64,000 bases of DNA. Origin: Nectonema munidae (Eukaryota > Nematomorpha > Nectonematoida > Nectonematidae). Below the pieces are notes generated by a model. The model worked only from the letters and a program-made list of their open reading frames with translations, searched no databases and was not told where the DNA came from. The position numbers and the translations under genes are program-made. Positions 9,739-22,602 of this stretch are shown piece after piece (the first letter of the stretch is position 1; each line of letters starts with the position of its first letter). The stretch is taken from positions 606,501 through 670,500 of the forward strand of contig JAUIRK010000976.1 in assembly GCA_030549495.1 (NCBI GenBank), written 5' to 3'.

Positions 9739-12119
9739 GATACTACAATACGGATATGGGATGTAAAGCTCGTTTATTCGCAGGTTCATCACATTCGCAA
9801 CCTGTGACAGACATCAAATGAGGCGGCTCAGCTTTTCTTTACGATTCATCTCAAGATACTAAGAGCTTCTGATGTATTATTGACACTCTTTACTGTTTGT
9901 TCCATATTGATTTTTTTGTTTTAGGGTGTTCTGTGTGGAGAATTGAAAGGCCTGGGTTAACTCGTTGGCTTTGAATACCGAATATGCAATGAAAATCGCA
10001 TTATTTTGTGGAGATCAAGATTCTTCAGAAATTAACTTCAGTTATAAAGTGGATAATGAAGGTAGCGTTCTTCAAGCAAATGCATTGGAAATGTATAACA
10101 ACGCAAAGGCAAGTTTGCTCGTGCTTATTTTCAAATGATTTATTTGCAAGTTTACTTACCTATCTTTATCACGAGGCTGAAGAGAATGAGTTGTGGACAT
10201 TTAAGCGCCATCTTTCTATATTATATTTGAACCTAAGTAAATATGTTCACGATATTTCCAAAAAAACGCATATTTTTCTTCAGAGAAATAAAGCTAAATC
10301 GTAATAAACTCTTTTGGTAATTTGAGATTCCTTTATATTTCTTCTAGGATATTTCCTAAAATATTTCTTACGCAATAAGGGATTTATCTTCAGGCAGACA
10401 GGGACATCGGCCGTTTTTTTTGAAAAATGCTCCATCATTTCTTAGTTTGATTTGTTTTGATCATTTTGAAAAAATTTCAGTAAAAATGTAAAACTAGTAG
10501 GTCAGGCAAGCTCATCGCCCAACTCTCAGCATGTAGCGGCAAAACTCATTTCAGAGGCGTGGGTTGAAAGTCTAAAGTTTATAAACTCAATGCACTTCCA
10601 GGAGACAAAGCAAATTCCAGAGGAATGAGAGGCTCAGATCCTTTGGTCTCTTACAAATACCTTAACCGAGTGCGCAACTTTAGTCAATTTTATATCTGAT
10701 TTTTAAAATGGACAATTGTGATCATCGCAGCGTTGTCCAACATTCTTATTTGATGGGTCAATTTTAAGGGTTAAGCACCTTTACTGGCATTCCATTATGC
10801 TGCTCTTTTTTTTTTGGAAAATTTAAAATGATATTTTTCGGATTTTGATATTTTTCATAGAAGTATGCGAGATTTCATCGACAACCAAAATGACTTTAGG
10901 CTGACAACGATAAAGAAAATTTTCTGGACTAAAAAACTTGATTTTATGACTATAACTCACTAATTGGACCTATAACACCGTAATTGACACTAAGTAATTA
11001 TGCTGTCAACGAAATTTTGTTTTGAAGTCTCCGTTTTGCAGAAAATAATTGCTCTCAACTACTACTACCTCACATGCATAGAAACTTTTAAACAAAATTA
11101 CAGATATTCTCGAATCTCAATTATAAAAATCAGTTTTTTTTGTAAAAATCACTAGGAGTATGTTTTCTTTGATTTTTTTATTTTGCTTCTACATTTTGAA
11201 ACTTTTGTAACATTTTTAATTAGTTTATTCATGAACAAAATATGACTCAAAAATTGAATAATTATTGTAAAACTAAATATATTTTCATTTTTTTCTTTAG
11301 AGTTATTTTTTATATAAAAATCCGCCGTTTTGAATACCAATCCACACCAAATACATTTATTTTGGAAATAAAATACATAACCGTCACTAATTACTGCATT
11401 GTTTATTAAACAATTATATTAATTGACACACAATTGTAAAAAGTCAGTTTCTATAAGCGTGTTAACAGACACATTTTTTTATCTACGAAATCTGAAGCTT
11501 GAATGAAAGGTGGCGGCCACCGTTCCCTGGTTTGGGAAAAGAAGAAAATAGAGGTGAAAATAGGCGAAGGGATATAATAAGTTTTTGAGGTTGCCAGTAT
11601 AATTGAAAAGGAACTCTGGACTAAATCTATCACTTTACTGCACTATTATTATTTTGTTAAGCGATTAAGTTGACGCAATTCATTAATATTTTCTCTTTTG
11701 GTTCTATCAAGGCTAAGCTTTTTAACTGAATAATTACTGAGTCTCAATGTAAAATCTATCCGAGTAAAACTAACAAATATATAGGCTTAAATTCTTGAGG
11801 TAATTGATAAATGTTCAGCCACGCTTCTTAATGCGAAAATCGCATCCAACTCGCTTATAAAGGATTTTTGTATGATGACAAATACTTCTTCATCTTAGCA
11901 AAGTCAGAACAAATTTTTTTTAGGGCTGGAAAAATATTATTCTTTGTAAAAAGTCATTCTAGTATTTTTTTGATTGACAGTATTTACCTTTGACAGTTTT
12001 CAATTTCTTTTGACTATACTGTAAGATTTACATCTTATTCTAGGTTTATTCCATCGATTGGAGTCCAGATGGAGAAAAGGTAGCAAGTGGGGGGAAGAGA
12101 TAAAAAACTTAAAATGTAA
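9739..12119 (+). pseudogene. NLE1: Notchless homolog (NLE1) WD40 pseudogene, unprocessed
   Basis: Three exon relics match Notchless, a WD40 protein of 60S ribosome assembly. Exon A (9739-9876) reads DTTIRIWDVK, then SQPVTDIK, a TGA where Notchless has the Trp of WGG, then GGSAFLYDSSQDT. Exon B (9925-10131) follows an intact acceptor (TTGTTTTAG) and reads GVLCGELKG, a frame change, then LALNTEYAMKIALF and ALEMYNNAK. Exon C (12044-12119) follows CTTATTCTAG and reads VYSIDWSPDGEKVASGG, then DKKLKM after a one-base shift, with a stop soon after, as at the family C-terminus. The WD repeats expected between B and C are missing. Retained introns argue against retroposition; it is a decayed genomic copy. 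Confidence 0.8.
10132..12043. other. Intron-like DNA inside the NLE1 relic
   Basis: No WD40 exon was recognised in this interval although several repeats of Notchless belong here. A stretch at 10500-10680 is richer in G+C than its surroundings but resembles nothing I know. Confidence 0.4.
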
Positions 12120-14241
12120 TATTTTTTATCAACTTTCTATAATTACACTTATTACTTGCAGAAATATTATCCAAATTCAATTAACTCCCTAAAAGTTCAT
12201 TTTAATGAGACCTAACATAGAAAATTTATTTTAGACGAAAAAATTCACAATTTCTGAAGATTTTATTCAGATAAATAATGATAGATAGTATTTTTTAAAC
12301 ATTGAACAAATATTCAATAAATAAAATCAATACAATAATTAATTATAATTATATTTGTTTTAACATTGATGGAATTCAATTAATACTCTTTTTAGTTGGA
12401 TACATTTTATAAGATTGAGTATTTAAATTTTGATAGTTTTAGTGCATTTAGTTTCTTCAAATGTTAAAAATAATAAATACTTTCCTTTATAACTTATTTA
12501 TAATTTTAATAAAAATGTTCTTTTATCTCTTTTTTCAATATTTTGCGTCAAATGACCCTTTTGGACGTTTTGATAAAAATGGGGGGATTTCTGGTTGTTC
12601 TAAAAAAAAATTTTAAAATTTTAATGTCATGAATTTGTCTAAAAAAACGTTAGTTTGCATAAATCAACATATTTACTTTAGCAAATTAATATAGCGTAAA
12701 TATGCCTTATATTATTATGCATGTGATTTTGTAAGCAAACATTTATATAAAAAAAATTAATTCTGGGATAAATGATGTTGCCTGAGTGAAGAGCTTATTC
12801 ATTCTTTATCAAAGTGTTAGTAATTTTAGGGTATTTGATTTAATCTGGATCAAATTGACAACGTTTAGAGATTATTTTTGGGTTATATACCATTTTAGCT
12901 CTAGTTCGTACTTCTGCAAGTATATCACCTATTTTTGAAATGCGAAATCGAAGTGAAAAAATGAAATAGAATTGTAAAAAGTCGAAAAAGAAATGAAAAT
13001 GATATTTTTAACTTAAAAGTTCATTAAATTAAATTAATTAAAGTTATTAATTAAATTAATCACTTATTTTTAGACAAGTTATAAGATCATCTTTAAGCTT
13101 CTTGTAAGTGTATCAATAAAAGTTTCAACCTTTAGACTAATAAAAGCAAGCGTTCTTTCTACGATATCTTCTCTTATTAAATATTGCCTATTGCCACCTC
13201 CCCCTCTAAGTTTTGGTTGACATCCTTTGTGAACGATCACTTAAAAGAATGACAAGTAGCTCAACTTCCTCTTTATCCCTCAACAGAAATAAATGTTATC
13301 AATGTATCGATGAAAGCTTTTTAAATGCATAACATATGTACTTGTTTATTTCTTGAAAAGCATGTCTCTTTATTTTCAATATATACTACTATTACTTTGT
13401 TTTATCAATATCCTCTAATCCAAACACATTTTTATCTGATTTTAGTTCATTTTTTATTTCAATTTATATTCCTTAGATTCAAGAATCAACCACATGGATT
13501 CCATCGAAGTTTGTTTTATGTGTTAAGTGTAATATTTGTAAATAAATGAAAAAATAAACGTTTTTTACTTCTTAATTTTCATGAGTTTTTAATAAAAATT
13601 TTATATGTCCATATCTTTGTCATTCTGATTAAAATCTTTTTTAAAGGCTGTGTTTTAAACTTTCTATGCTTATTTATATCTTTATATAATTAAACTCTAT
13701 TTGGTACTTTTGGAGCTAGCTAGCTTAAGTACTTTTCTATATACATAGTTAATCTATATGCTTATTTTTTACCATGAAAGATTCCTTGCACACTCGATTT
13801 TAGTAAAAATATTTTATTTCCATTATTTCAAAATATTCGTATAAATGCCATAAAAAATTCTTTTGGATACATGGAAAAAATATGGTTCAAAATAGAGTCG
13901 TTGATTTCTATGAAACAAAAGCTACATGCTTATGGGCGATGATAGATATTGATATCTTCAGATGGTTAATTTACTAAATAAGGCTGGTTGAACTTTTAAA
14001 GTTTTTTAATTTAAATACTCATTTTGGTATATTCTTCCACTTTATAAAAAAATATATCGTAGCTACAACCACTTGTAATGAAAATGCAAGAATATCGGGT
14101 TGAAAAGCTTCGCATTTAGACCAACATAAACTCCTTTATTAATAACAAATTAAAATGAATTTAAATAATTTTTATAATTACGACTAAATATAAAATCATT
14201 AAATCAGATATAGCCTACATGATGCACGATTTAAAGGAAGG
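12120..14241. other. AT-rich intergenic DNA
   Basis: No gene or repeat end was recognised. Small palindromic AT tracts (13020-13060, TTAATTAAA) occur. If the kelch gene on the minus strand has a further 3' exon it should lie here, but none was identified. Confidence 0.45.
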
Positions 14242-14280
14242 CTAGAACACCTCTCTATTAGAAAGGACATACGCACTTAC

Positions 14281-17200
14281 ATTTGTTAGGGCATACACCG
14301 AGGATACGCTGTGGTTTTGCCTGCTCTGTAGACCTTCGTGCAGTGTCCAGGAGTTTTCATCGAAATCATAAATTTCATATGAAGAGAGAATTCCATTGGA
14401 ATTGGTGCCTCCAACAGCAATCAACTTATTTGCAATGACATGGATGCTGACGTTTTTACGACCTATTTTGAGAGAAGGCATTGTATACCACTCCATTTTT
14501 CTCAAGTCCAAGCAACGGAAGCGATGAGAAGTTACGCCATAAATATCTTCGCCACCAGCAACGTAGACGCGTTCGTTTAGGAAAGTTGCACCTTGTCCCT
14601 TCATTCCAAGCTCACTCCTTGGCAACCTTTGCCAGAAGCCTTCTCTCAAATCGATGAACTCATTTTCTCGGAGTACAAATCTTCTATTATTAAAGCCGCC
14701 AAACACGTAGCAACTGTCTTTTGAAGAAGCGCAAGCAAAGTTTGCTCTTTGAGTAAGCATCGAATTCATTTCCTTCCAAGAGTCATTTGAGAAGTCATAA
14801 TATTCCACTGAGTTTGTTCTAAATATCGTTATAAAGTTAGTTTTAGTGATTCTAAAGGAGCTATCGAACACATTTTTCGTAGGAGAAATAAAAGCTAACA
14901 TGTGAGCTAGGTCTTTCAGGATTGCCCCGCTTTACCTGAATGCTTAAAAACGTAATCCCAAATTTTAATTCTTCAAATATAAATAAATGATTTTTTTAGT
15001 AAAAAATTACTGATTTACATTTATGTATTTTACATATTAGTTATTTCTGTAATGAATACAAAATTTTCTTCAGTATTTTATAATCCAATATTCTTCCCTG
15101 TTAGTGGATATAAAGATACCTCTAAACTAAGTTAAACAACCTTTAGTTCACTGAAAAAGCCCATATCCATTCTGCTAGGCTAAAATGGCATTGCTTCTTG
15201 ATTCCTAGTCGTCTATTTAACACTTGATCAGGCAATACCCCCAATTTTTTTTAGCAACATCGCAAAAGACCAAAGAGAAGATCCAGGCAGGCCTCTACCG
15301 TCAACTGCGATCCTCATTTTGGCTACAAATTTGCAACTAACCTAAAATCGTTATACTTTTTAGTTGTTGAAGCTATCACGCTGTTCAGGGAGGGAGTTTC
15401 TATAAATAGGAAGCGTCTTAACCAGCTTACTCATTTATCTTTTATTTATTTTTTTGACACGTCCTTTTTTAATGTTAAAATTAGAAAAATGTATTACTAT
15501 AACTAATCCAAAAGTATACATTTTATAAAAATGCCCGTTTATTTTTGTAATGTGTCTTTTGCTGATTAATATAATTTTTGCCAACGGTGTTCCACATTTC
15601 GATCATGAGTAAAGCCCCCTCTATCTTCAGTTAAGAGAAGTATTATTCTTTCAAAATTTTAATTTGTTATATTAATGATATCTAAAGATGTACAAAGCAC
15701 CTTTAACGCATTTCTTAGCTCACTTGTCAAATTTTAGAAATAGTTGACTTATTTGATGTGAAGAGGAGACTTACGTTATGTGCAAGTTGTTGATCATGCC
15801 ACCCAACGAAAGAGCTTTGTCTTGAATGGTTGCGCAGAAGAAATTACTTCGATTTTCTTGCATGTTTTTTATTTGACAGAAGTTTCTGGTATCAGCGTTG
15901 AAGACGTGCACATCATTCCTCACTTTATTCATACTTATTCCGCCACAAAGAATAATCCGTTGGTTGTAGGAAGAAGAAGCAAAGCCCATTCTGCTGCAAA
16001 TTCCATAATCAGTGTCATGATAGAGCCATTTGTTTGCACGGATATCATAAGTACTGTATGTGCTGGGTGTGTCTAAAGGTGCTCCAAATGAGAATAACAC
16101 TTGGTTTGATATTCTTGGTACAAAGTACTGCTTGTAATTTTCATTTTGTGCAAAATAATTCCTCATTCCTCTATGCTTAATCACTCCAATTTGCTTAGAA
16201 ATCTCTTTAAGCTCGTGAAATTGAGTGAACATTTTTCTATTTTTCTTCGTTTTACGCTTGCAAAGAGCATATCTGATGTGGGAGAAGAGTCTTGGATAGT
16301 GAATTTTTCGCTCACTTTCTTTAAATTGTACCCACGTATGCATAGCATCGATAATAATGTCTTCCTTTGCAGATAGTAGATTAGATTGTATGACTTTTTC
16401 AAAACTTTCTAGATCAATGAGAACAAAGTTTTGTTTGTTCTTCACTATATTTTTGAAATTCTTTATGAAATAATTGCAAGAAAGTTGCATCAAAAAGTCA
16501 TTGCACAATTCTCTTCCCAAAAAGTACATTTCCAAGAAGTTTTCTTCCTTCATTCCTCTTTCAATATCTTTTAGTAAATTGCTTCTGCAGGTACTTCCCA
16601 ATAAATAATCCGCTATGATGTAGTAAGTCTAAACACATAAAAAAAAATTTTAGCTACATTTTTCCTAAATGACTAAATTTAAAGTTTTATGCACTTCACA
16701 CACGCCCCATTCATTAAATATATCAGAGCAACCGGGAAAGGCATAAAGGTAGCAAAAGGTTTTAACTCTTTGAGAACCAGAATTTTGAAGACTCATCCTC
16801 TGCTTACTTTTCAATGGATTTTACATATTTATTTAAAGCTCTTGATTTCCCATTTCTTGGTACACGAGTAGCAATATTTTGTAATGAGATATTTTCTTTG
16901 GAATGAATCAAAAAATTTGATAAAAAATATTTCGATAAAATAAATCATTTTCAAGTCTGAATTAAGTAATGCTTTTTACAATCACTCCGAAACAACTTTT
17001 ATATTTCCCTCTAATCATTTTAGAAAGAAATCCACAGAAGCATATCAATGTTTTTGCATCCATCACTCAATATCCTTCAGTTCACATCCAATTATTTTTC
17101 TACAATTCACTTTATCATGCACAAATGCCTTCTATATCTAGTCTATTCTTGTTCTCTTATACCTAAAGCATTTGCATCAGAATTTTATACATGGCTGAGC

Positions 17201-20200
17201 TTATTATCTCATTAGTTTTTGCTCTCAGCTTGAATATTTTTCCTTCCCTTCTCATATATTCTGTTCTAGGTATGAATTCTCCAATTTTCAAATTTTTCAT
17301 ATTAGAAAACATAATTTTTTGTATTATGTCTAATCGCAAAAGATTAAGAAAAAGAAACGGTGAAGGGTGATCTCAAGATGCCCCTGCAGAAGAACCACGA
17401 TCTGTGTAAATCATATTCCAACTGTTTCACGGCCCAAACTTTTCCACTTCAAAATCATCGTCCAGTGAAAGTGATTCTGACTCCATACTCCGCTCTTCAG
17501 ATCAAAGTAATGTTCCAGAAGAGTTGGCAAACGTTGATAATGTTGCCTTAGCTACAAGAACCATCTGTGAAAATCAAGAAGCTAGGCGTAGATCTTTGTT
17601 TTGTATTGATGATTGTTTAGATGAAAATCTTTTTGTTAAAATACGTGAACACTTAGAAGAATCTTTTGAATGCTTATTAAAGTCACTTGATTAGAAAAAA
17701 ATGAAGGGTTGTTTGGTAGAGAACTTTTATGGTCTACGATCTCACCAGTAAATGGTTGCAGACAAGGGACGGAAAATATAATAAAAGATGGTGTTGGGCT
17801 TAGATAAGGTGTTCTAGCACAATCTCGAAATGAACGCTTAAACTTATTTTTGAGTCAGCCAATTTTAGATGAAATAATATATAATACAAATGTGTAGTAT
17901 ATCAAAGAAAAGTTGAATGATGAATGATGCTATCCTCCTCATATACGAATTTTGGATAGTGAAGAAATGCATGCATATATAGGACTAAGATCTTTGAGAG
18001 CTTTGCTTGGGCAAAACTATCTCAGAGTTAAATTTTTATGGTCAGATCTTGGATGCCCAGTTTTTTGCTAGCACAATGAGTATGAAAAGATTTATATAGC
18101 AACTATGTAGCATTTATGTTTTGATGTAATGTCGAACAGAGAACAAAGGTGGAAATTTTATAGATTTGCTGCATTTCGTGATGTTTTTGAAATGTTCAAT
18201 ATAAATGGGTCAAACAAACTCCTTTTTTAACTATAGATGAATCCCTATACCCTTCTAGAATTGCAGTAAAATTTTAAGTGTATAACCCTCTCAAACCTGC
18301 AGAATATGGACTGTTCAAAGAAGAGTGTTGAATATGCCTTTACAAATCAATCTATTGAAAAGACTGTTAAAGAGATTATAAATAAAGTTAAACAAAATTG
18401 TAACTTAGAAGGTAGAAACATTTCTATAGATAGGTTCTATACCTCTTTACAACTAATTGATCGATTGTACAAAGAAAAAATAACATGTCTTGGAAGAATT
18501 ATGCCAAGGTATCCCTTTAGATAGAAGTTACCGGAATAATTGGCAGAGAAAATTACCCGTACAAAGTTTTGTGGGAAAAAAGCAACTTTAAAAACTTAAG
18601 TTTTGTCAAAAGAAAAACTAGTATTAAAAATATCTTAATTGCATCATTAAGTATTTTACCTCCTAATACTAGCAGTAACTAAAGACGAAATCAAAAAACT
18701 TGCTTTGTATAAATTCTATGAAGGTGGAGTTGATATATTTGATCACCGTATTTTCTGAAAGTTCTTGTTCTAGAAAAAGTAAAGCATAGACTTAAGAATG
18801 GCTTGGAGCTAATGTCGGAACTATTTATTGAACTGATCTAAAAAATAGTTTAATTTTTCTTTGCAATAGAACTTGTCAACGCGTTAGTTTTAAAGTAGTA
18901 AAAGCAAAGCGTACTATTGGACTTTCTACTAAACTAAAGTCAAAAATAAATATTACTTGTGGCTCCTCGGATTTGTTCGGAAAAACAGGGTCAGTTAGGC
19001 GATGTGAAAAATGTTGAGAGTCCATTTCTGCGCATAATTACCAGGGCCAGTCATGTTAAAATTTTTAACAGCAACGTCAAAAGTGTGGAAAAGCTTTAAT
19101 TCTAAATCTTAACTTATTAAAAATTTGTCAATTGAATTGATGTTTTATCATTAGTAATTCATTTTTTGTATTTTCTTTGAAACTGTAAATTATTTTCTGT
19201 TATTTTTTGAAACTTGTTATATTTTAGGTCTGTATTCTTTGACAAAAGGTATATCAAACAATCGTGTAATTTATTGAAAAGGGTGGTGTATGCCTGTTTT
19301 AAATAAATTTTACAAAAGTTGAATGATTAGTATTTTCAAATTTTGACGTGTGCTTCCAATATTGATTGATTCATTGGATAATTTACAACTTTTTGTGCGA
19401 TCGCCAATCGTAATTGATAATGGTAGTGTATGTGTGTTTCAAATAAAAAAGTTGATTCATTGGATAATGCGCACCTTTTTGTGGGAAATATAATCGACTC
19501 AGCGTAGAGTAATGTATATGTGTTTCAAACATAAAAAGTCCGTTAATATATCTGAAGCTATTTTGATATGTGCTATTTTTTGATTGACATTTATGACACT
19601 TTTCATCCATTTTTTCGAAAAATAAATGACACCTTCAGATTCAGCATGCATTTCAAAAGGCATATAAAAATAAGTAATTTCTAAAATTTTGATAGATACG
19701 GTTAAAAAAGAGCAGGCAATGAAATCAAAACACGATATCATTCAATGAAAAAATTGCATTGAAAAAGAAAGTAGAGGATTCAATCTCAAAATTCTGCTCC
19801 CTAGTTGTGCAGGATTTAAATTTGTCCTTAAAAATGAGTTGTTCTCATAACTTTATTCAACTAAATTACAACTATGACTAACCAACCATGAATCACTTTT
19901 TAATAAGTAAGTAGTAAAGAAATAGCCAAAATATTTGTTCAATATAAATAAAATAAATACATAAATATACCGTGTCTTTTTAGTCAACTTTTGATATCAA
20001 TTTTTTGAATTGTACTTACTTTTTAATAGATTTTTAGAGAGTATAGAATTATATAATATCTCTTTAACTTAGTAATCAATTATACTAACCAGACCATCGA
20101 ATATTTTTACTATGCAATTTATCTACAGCTAATGAGCTCTTTAACTAAATGTGGCTTAGTGAAAAAAATAAGATAAATTAGTTAATTTTATGTTAGTCTT

Positions 20201-21247
20201 AATTATTTAACAAAATTAAAAATTATATTATTTATTAGTTGATGTAACATTTCATTTTATAACAAGTAAAAGAAAGAATGCTTTGTGTCCTTTTTGTTTT
20301 TTATTAAAACTTGAAAATTGTATGAAAAAAATTTTATAATAATTCCTAGACTTAAAAAAAATTGACATTCATGAATTAAAGCTAACTTAGATGCTTTTTC
20401 TAGAAGTGTTCCATTTTTTGAAAACATTAAATTTTAAATAAAATTATTGTAAAGGTTTTATAGAAACATTTAAGTATTAGTATAATATGGTTACATATTC
20501 TATTTAAACTGTTTAATATATTTATTAAAATTTGCAGTCAACTCATTCCCTTTGTAATATCAACTCAAATTAATTAACTAATTAACCAACAAAAAAAAAA
20601 TAATTGGTACGAGTTCACCAGACCCATTTTATTATCCTATAAACCATTTTCATTTTTTCCTTTTTCAGTTTAATTTCGCCTTTTTTCATTTAAAATTTTA
20701 AGCTTAAGATGAAAAAGGACAAAATTGGAAAGCATTTAGTCACTATAAGGGCTACCCATGAAATAAATGGATTAATTTTATCTTATTTAACATGGTATAT
20801 ATTAATTTTGAACTAGAAGAATTTTAAGTCGTAATATAAAAAATTTCTTACCTTGATATATTTTAAAGGAATATTTTTGCGGTAACCTAAACAGTATTCG
20901 AGCATCAGCTTCATTGAACGTATAGAAAGATTCCTCATTTCAATTAAATTACTACCTTTGTTCCAATAAAATAAAACTCTAAAAAATTCAGAAATATAAG
21001 ATAGTATTTTTTCAGAAACTTTAAAATATTTGTTATCTAATAATAAAACTTTAGTTTCAAAGAGAGAATAACAACTTGTTAAGTTCAAATTTTTCGTTTT
21101 TTGAATTATCATGAGGGAGAGAGAACGAGAGAGAACGAAGGTAAGCAGCGAGGTGTAGGAAAAAATGTTTTGTTTTTTCTTGATCTCTGGCGTAGGTATA
21201 CCATGCAAAAAATATTTGTATTTTGAAATATAAGGTATGGAAAACAT
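14281..21247 (-). CDS. BTB-BACK-kelch protein (KLHL-like)
   Basis: Three exons are supported. Exon 1 (21247 or 21112 down to 20852) carries a BTB domain: TKVLLLDNKYFKVSEKIL, FFRVLFYW, LIEMRNLSIRSMKLMLEYCL. It ends at AAG|GTAAGA. Exon 2 (16628-15775), after acceptor TGTTTAG, starts TYYIIADYLLG in the same phase, runs through a BACK domain (LGRELCNDFLMQLSCNYFI, DAMHTWVQF) and enters kelch repeats (LCGGIS, LSLGGMI). Exon 3 (14929-14281) carries VFGGFN, VYVAGGED and IAVGGTN repeats and ends at a GTAAGT donor after SSVYALTN; reading through it reaches a stop at 14244. Five Gly-Gly kelch cores are seen; KLHL proteins usually have six, so a last exon may be missed. Such proteins are usually Cullin-3 ligase adaptors (family knowledge). 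The start codon is uncertain, and the BTB lacks the usual CDV entry motif. Confidence 0.75.
17345..18900 (+). mobile_element. Second piggyBac relic, in the kelch intron
   Basis: On the plus strand, opposite to the host gene, the frames show an acidic serine-rich stretch near 17460-17530 (SSSSESDSDS), YNPLKPAEYGLF near 18281 (family: YNPxKPxKYG), and at 18415-18524 ISIDRFYTSLQLIDRLYKEK, the D-x-F-(Y)-T-S...L motif of piggyBac. There are many stops and frame changes, more than in the copy at 5.3 kb. Terminal repeats and TTAA flanks were not located, so the limits are approximate. It sits inside the 4.2-kb intron (16629-20851). Confidence 0.65.
18901..20851. other. Intronic AT-rich DNA of the kelch gene
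   Basis: No exon, RNA or repeat end recognised. A stretch at 19400-19520 contains loosely repeated phrases (GTGTATGTGTGTTTCAAA, TTGATTCATTGGATAAT), suggesting a small degenerate local duplication. Confidence 0.4.
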
Positions 21248-21838
21248 TTTGACAACATAATATAAATTTTTTAACTCTCCAAATTTTCTTTTAGTATTTT
21301 ATCTTAATTCTTGGTATATTTTTCCCTGGGTAGGTTTTACTGAGCATGACCGGGTAACACAAAATACTTTCGCTTTGTAAGCGCTAGTTAATGTTTTTAC
21401 AGACGTATTACTAATAGTTATACCCAATTTTATATTATAATAGCTAAACCATATCATTTAATTTTATGAAGTTCTCATAATTCCATAAAATAATAAGTTT
21501 TAAACGGCGCGTATGAATATTGTCTATGTCAACTGACATTTAGAAAATCACAAACGATATGATTTTCCTTATAGATTCTAACTTGCCTATGTTTATAGGA
21601 TATTTATTACTGAATATAATAAATTTAGCTTTTTCTTTAGATTTAATTTTAAATAAGCTTACTTGCACCATTATTTTCTACACACAGAAAATGGGATAAG
21701 ATATGGAGAGAGCAGTTAAAAAAAGAGTGATTTACGATTAGAAGGTAAAAAGAGAGGATACAAATCACGCGCGCACCAGTGACATCGTTCTTCGGTCAGT
21801 GCTCCCAGAAAGGCAGTTGAATTAAGAAGGCTTCTCTA

Positions 21839-21850
21839 TTTCGCGCCAAA
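21839..21850. promoter_or_regulatory. E2F-like site TTTCGCGCCAAA upstream of the kelch gene
   Basis: The sequence TTTCGCGCCAAA matches the E2F consensus (TTTSGCGC). It lies about 600-730 bases upstream of the candidate kelch start codons on the minus strand, in a local island richer in G+C (21765-21860, including CACGCGCGCACC) amid AT-rich DNA. This is where a promoter would be expected. Function is inference. Confidence 0.35.
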
Positions 21851-22232
21851 TGTTCGTGCTACTAACTTCTCTCTCTCTGTAACTTATATTTGCTTTGTAT
21901 ATTTTAAAGAATATAATTCTAGTTTATAAATGTGTAAATTCAAATGTGCATTTTTATTGGCAAGAATGTGTTTCTCCATGAGGTATATTTTGTTCAACTA
22001 TTATTTCAATTTTTTGTTTTTAATGGCCGAGTCTAATAACTTTTAATTATTTTGAATAAATTTGCTTTAAACATTACAATTATATATCATTTCAAAAATG
22101 TGACTTCTGTAATGCCCAGTTTAAAAAAGTCCAGTGATTCTAAACCTTTTCTACACTAGAACCTTTTTATAACGGGACCCATTGAAAATAAGCATTTCAA
22201 CGGTTTCCTAGAGGTTCTTCTCTTTCGACCAA

Positions 22233-22602
22233 GTAAAGACAATCCCTCTGGTTATTTGCATTAAAACTGATTCATTTTTGATATTGTGCTTTATAAATAT
22301 AAACTTATTGAATAAAAAGTGAATTAGAATATCGGTACTTATGGGTTATCTCCCCTTCCCCCTCCACTATAAAAAAATTAAAAAAATTTTTTATTTGAAT
22401 TTAAATGATGAGTAAAAATAATAAATTACTTGTTTAAACATGAGTCCAATACATATTTATTACATACAATACATATTTTAAAAAAAAATTTTAGAGTGGG
22501 GGGAGATAACCCATATGTACCAGAATATCTGAATCCTATGCAAATACATCAAGTATAAAGATGATCCTTCTATCTTAAAATGAGAGGAGGGATTGTCTTT
22601 AC
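22233..22602. mobile_element. Outer MITE with GTAAAGACAATCCCTC terminal repeats
   Basis: GTAAAGACAATCCCTC at 22233-22248 and its exact reverse complement at 22587-22602 bound a 370-bp interval. Similar direct repeats (GTTCTTCTCTTT and GTTCCTTCTCTTT) lie just outside, though not flush with the inverted repeats. The middle is interrupted by a second inverted-repeat element (22334-22521), so the original was about 175 bp. It has no coding capacity. Confidence 0.65.
22334..22521. mobile_element. 188-bp MITE inserted in the outer MITE, 8-bp target duplication
   Basis: The element starts GGTACTTATGGGTTATCTCC and ends with the near-perfect inverse GGAGATAACCCATATGTACC. It is flanked on both sides by AGAATATC (22326-22333 and 22522-22529), an 8-bp duplication typical of hAT-type insertion. 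The centre is AT-rich. A clean target duplication shows that it inserted after the outer MITE. Confidence 0.8.

Noticed and set aside
10008-10304. 98-codon open frame overlapping the NLE1 relic
   Set aside because: Out of frame with the Notchless-like residues and without similarity; a chance frame.
15780-16076. Plus-strand open frame over the kelch exon
   Set aside because: Antisense shadow of the BACK-kelch coding exon.
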